Notes under the pieces: generated by a model | What the model saw: the letters and a program-made list of their open reading frames with translations, nothing else | Told to the model about the DNA's origin: nothing | Databases searched by the model: none | In this document: piece by piece, positions 31,858 to 32,330 of the stretch | Layout: each line of letters opens with the position of its first letter | How positions within the stretch are numbered: the stretch's first letter is position 1 | Translations under genes and position numbers: made by a program | Assembly: GCA_937942145.1 (NCBI GenBank) | Contig: CALDFV010000240.1 | Coordinates: 1-32,330, forward strand | DNA from: an uncultured Opitutaceae bacterium | GTDB taxonomy: Bacteria; Verrucomicrobiota; Verrucomicrobiia; Opitutales; Opitutaceae | Length of the DNA stretch: 32,330 nt | Direction: 5' to 3'

Positions 31858-32330
31858 TGGTGCGAGAGGAGGGATTGGATTGAACCTGGAATGGTTCAAG
31901 TCCTCTGGACTAACGCTTCGCGTCAATCCATCTTCGCTCCTTGAGTCGCTTCGTCTAACCCCTTGGGGGTTGCTCGTCCCTCCTTCGATACGCTTGCGGG
32001 CAAATAGCCTTCTTGAGTAAGGGGGATCTGCGGGCGAGAAAATGGTGCGCGAGGAGGGATTGGATTGAACCTGGAACGGTTCAAGTCCTCCGGACTAACG
32101 CTTTGCGTGATCCCATCTTTGCTCCTTGAGTCGCTTCGTCTAACCCCTTGGGGGTTCTCGTCCCTCCTTCGTTACGCTTGCGGGCCAATAGCCTTCTTGA
32201 GTAAGGGGAATCTGCGGGTGAGAAAATGGTGCGCGAGGAGGGATTGGATTGAACCTGGAACGGTTCAAGTCCTCCGGACTAACGCTTCGCGTGATCCCAT
32301 CTTCGCTCCTTCAGTCGCTTCGTCGAACCC
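31858..32330. repeat. Tandem direct repeats of about 185 bp, hairpin-rich, truncated by the window end
   Basis: Three head-to-tail copies begin at 31858, 32043 and 32227 (periods 185 and 184); the third is cut off after 104 bases. Each unit starts TGGTGCG(A/C)GAGGAGGGATTGG. It contains the stem TTGAACC/GGTTCAA (31880-31886 with 31893-31899 in copy 1), then AGTCC/GGACT, ACGC/GCGT and AACCCC/GGGGTT. The outer GAGGAGGGA can pair with TCCCTCCTTC further on. Differences between copies fall mainly in loops and spacers. On the - strand each unit begins with sequence like the 3' end of a tRNA (ending CGCGCACCA). No protein is supported here. Confidence 0.88.

Noticed and set aside
31709-32020. Open frame of 103 codons on + at the right end
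   Set aside because: It runs into the first tandem-repeat unit, reads a Leu/Arg/Ser-rich sequence without domain pattern, and is not kept open in the next copies.
32043-32226. Functional tRNA inside the tandem repeat
   Set aside because: The GGTTCAAGTCC-like stretch and CCA-like edge recall tRNA parts, but no full cloverleaf (D-arm, anticodon arm, matching acceptor) can be drawn in either orientation.
31858-32330. CRISPR array
   Set aside because: The unit is about 185 bp with no short constant repeat alternating with unique spacers, and no cas genes are present.

Overview
The window looks like chromosome from a Verrucomicrobiota bacterium, probably an Opitutae-like lineage. The best evidence is a five-gene block at 18580-25633 whose gene order and protein architecture match the Akkermansia muciniphila locus Amuc_1102 to Amuc_1098 (pilus-like envelope locus that includes the host-signalling protein Amuc_1100). 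A PSD1/PSCyt1 gene paired with a DUF1501 gene, next to a secreted sulfatase, is also typical of the Planctomycetota-Verrucomicrobiota group. Many genes seem to start at TTG or GTG, and strong Shine-Dalgarno sequences are rare.

Layout. 1-8027 holds secreted or exported catabolic genes on the + strand: a gamma-glutamyltransferase (5' end probably outside the window), a PSD1/PSCyt1 multihaem-like protein with its DUF1501 partner, and a type I sulfatase. 8069-12464 is mixed: a ketopantoate-reductase-like protein, a decayed enolase-superfamily gene on the - strand, a bacterial protein arginine methyltransferase (PRMT) homologue with its catalytic signatures intact, and a secreted alpha/beta hydrolase. 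12780-14366 encodes a receiver-PAS-PAS-receiver protein with no kinase domain. 14394-18455 (- strand) is a Nudix hydrolase followed by the pyruvate dehydrogenase genes pdhA-pdhB-pdhC. 18580-25633 is the pilus-like/secretin locus. 25712-26602 is a stand-alone 5'-3' exonuclease, followed by a tRNA with a CAT anticodon on the - strand. 26917-30093 (- strand) is an L,D-transpeptidase, a DinG-type helicase and a small TPR protein. 30104-31105 is asd, followed by a small secreted protein. 31858-32330 is a hairpin-rich tandem repeat of about 185 bp that runs off the window.

How the parts fit. Pdh E1 and E2 supply acetyl-CoA; the E3 gene is not here. The secretin, its inner-membrane partners and a PilM-PilN fusion would form an envelope-spanning machine, but no pilin, PilB, PilT, PilC or PilD gene is present. 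Asd (lysine/diaminopimelate precursor) and the L,D-transpeptidase both concern peptidoglycan and are divergently arranged. The most interesting items are the Amuc_1100-type locus with a possibly ATPase-dead PilM domain, the complete PRMT signature in a bacterium, and the structured tandem repeat. All functions are inferred from motifs read by eye; no database search was run.
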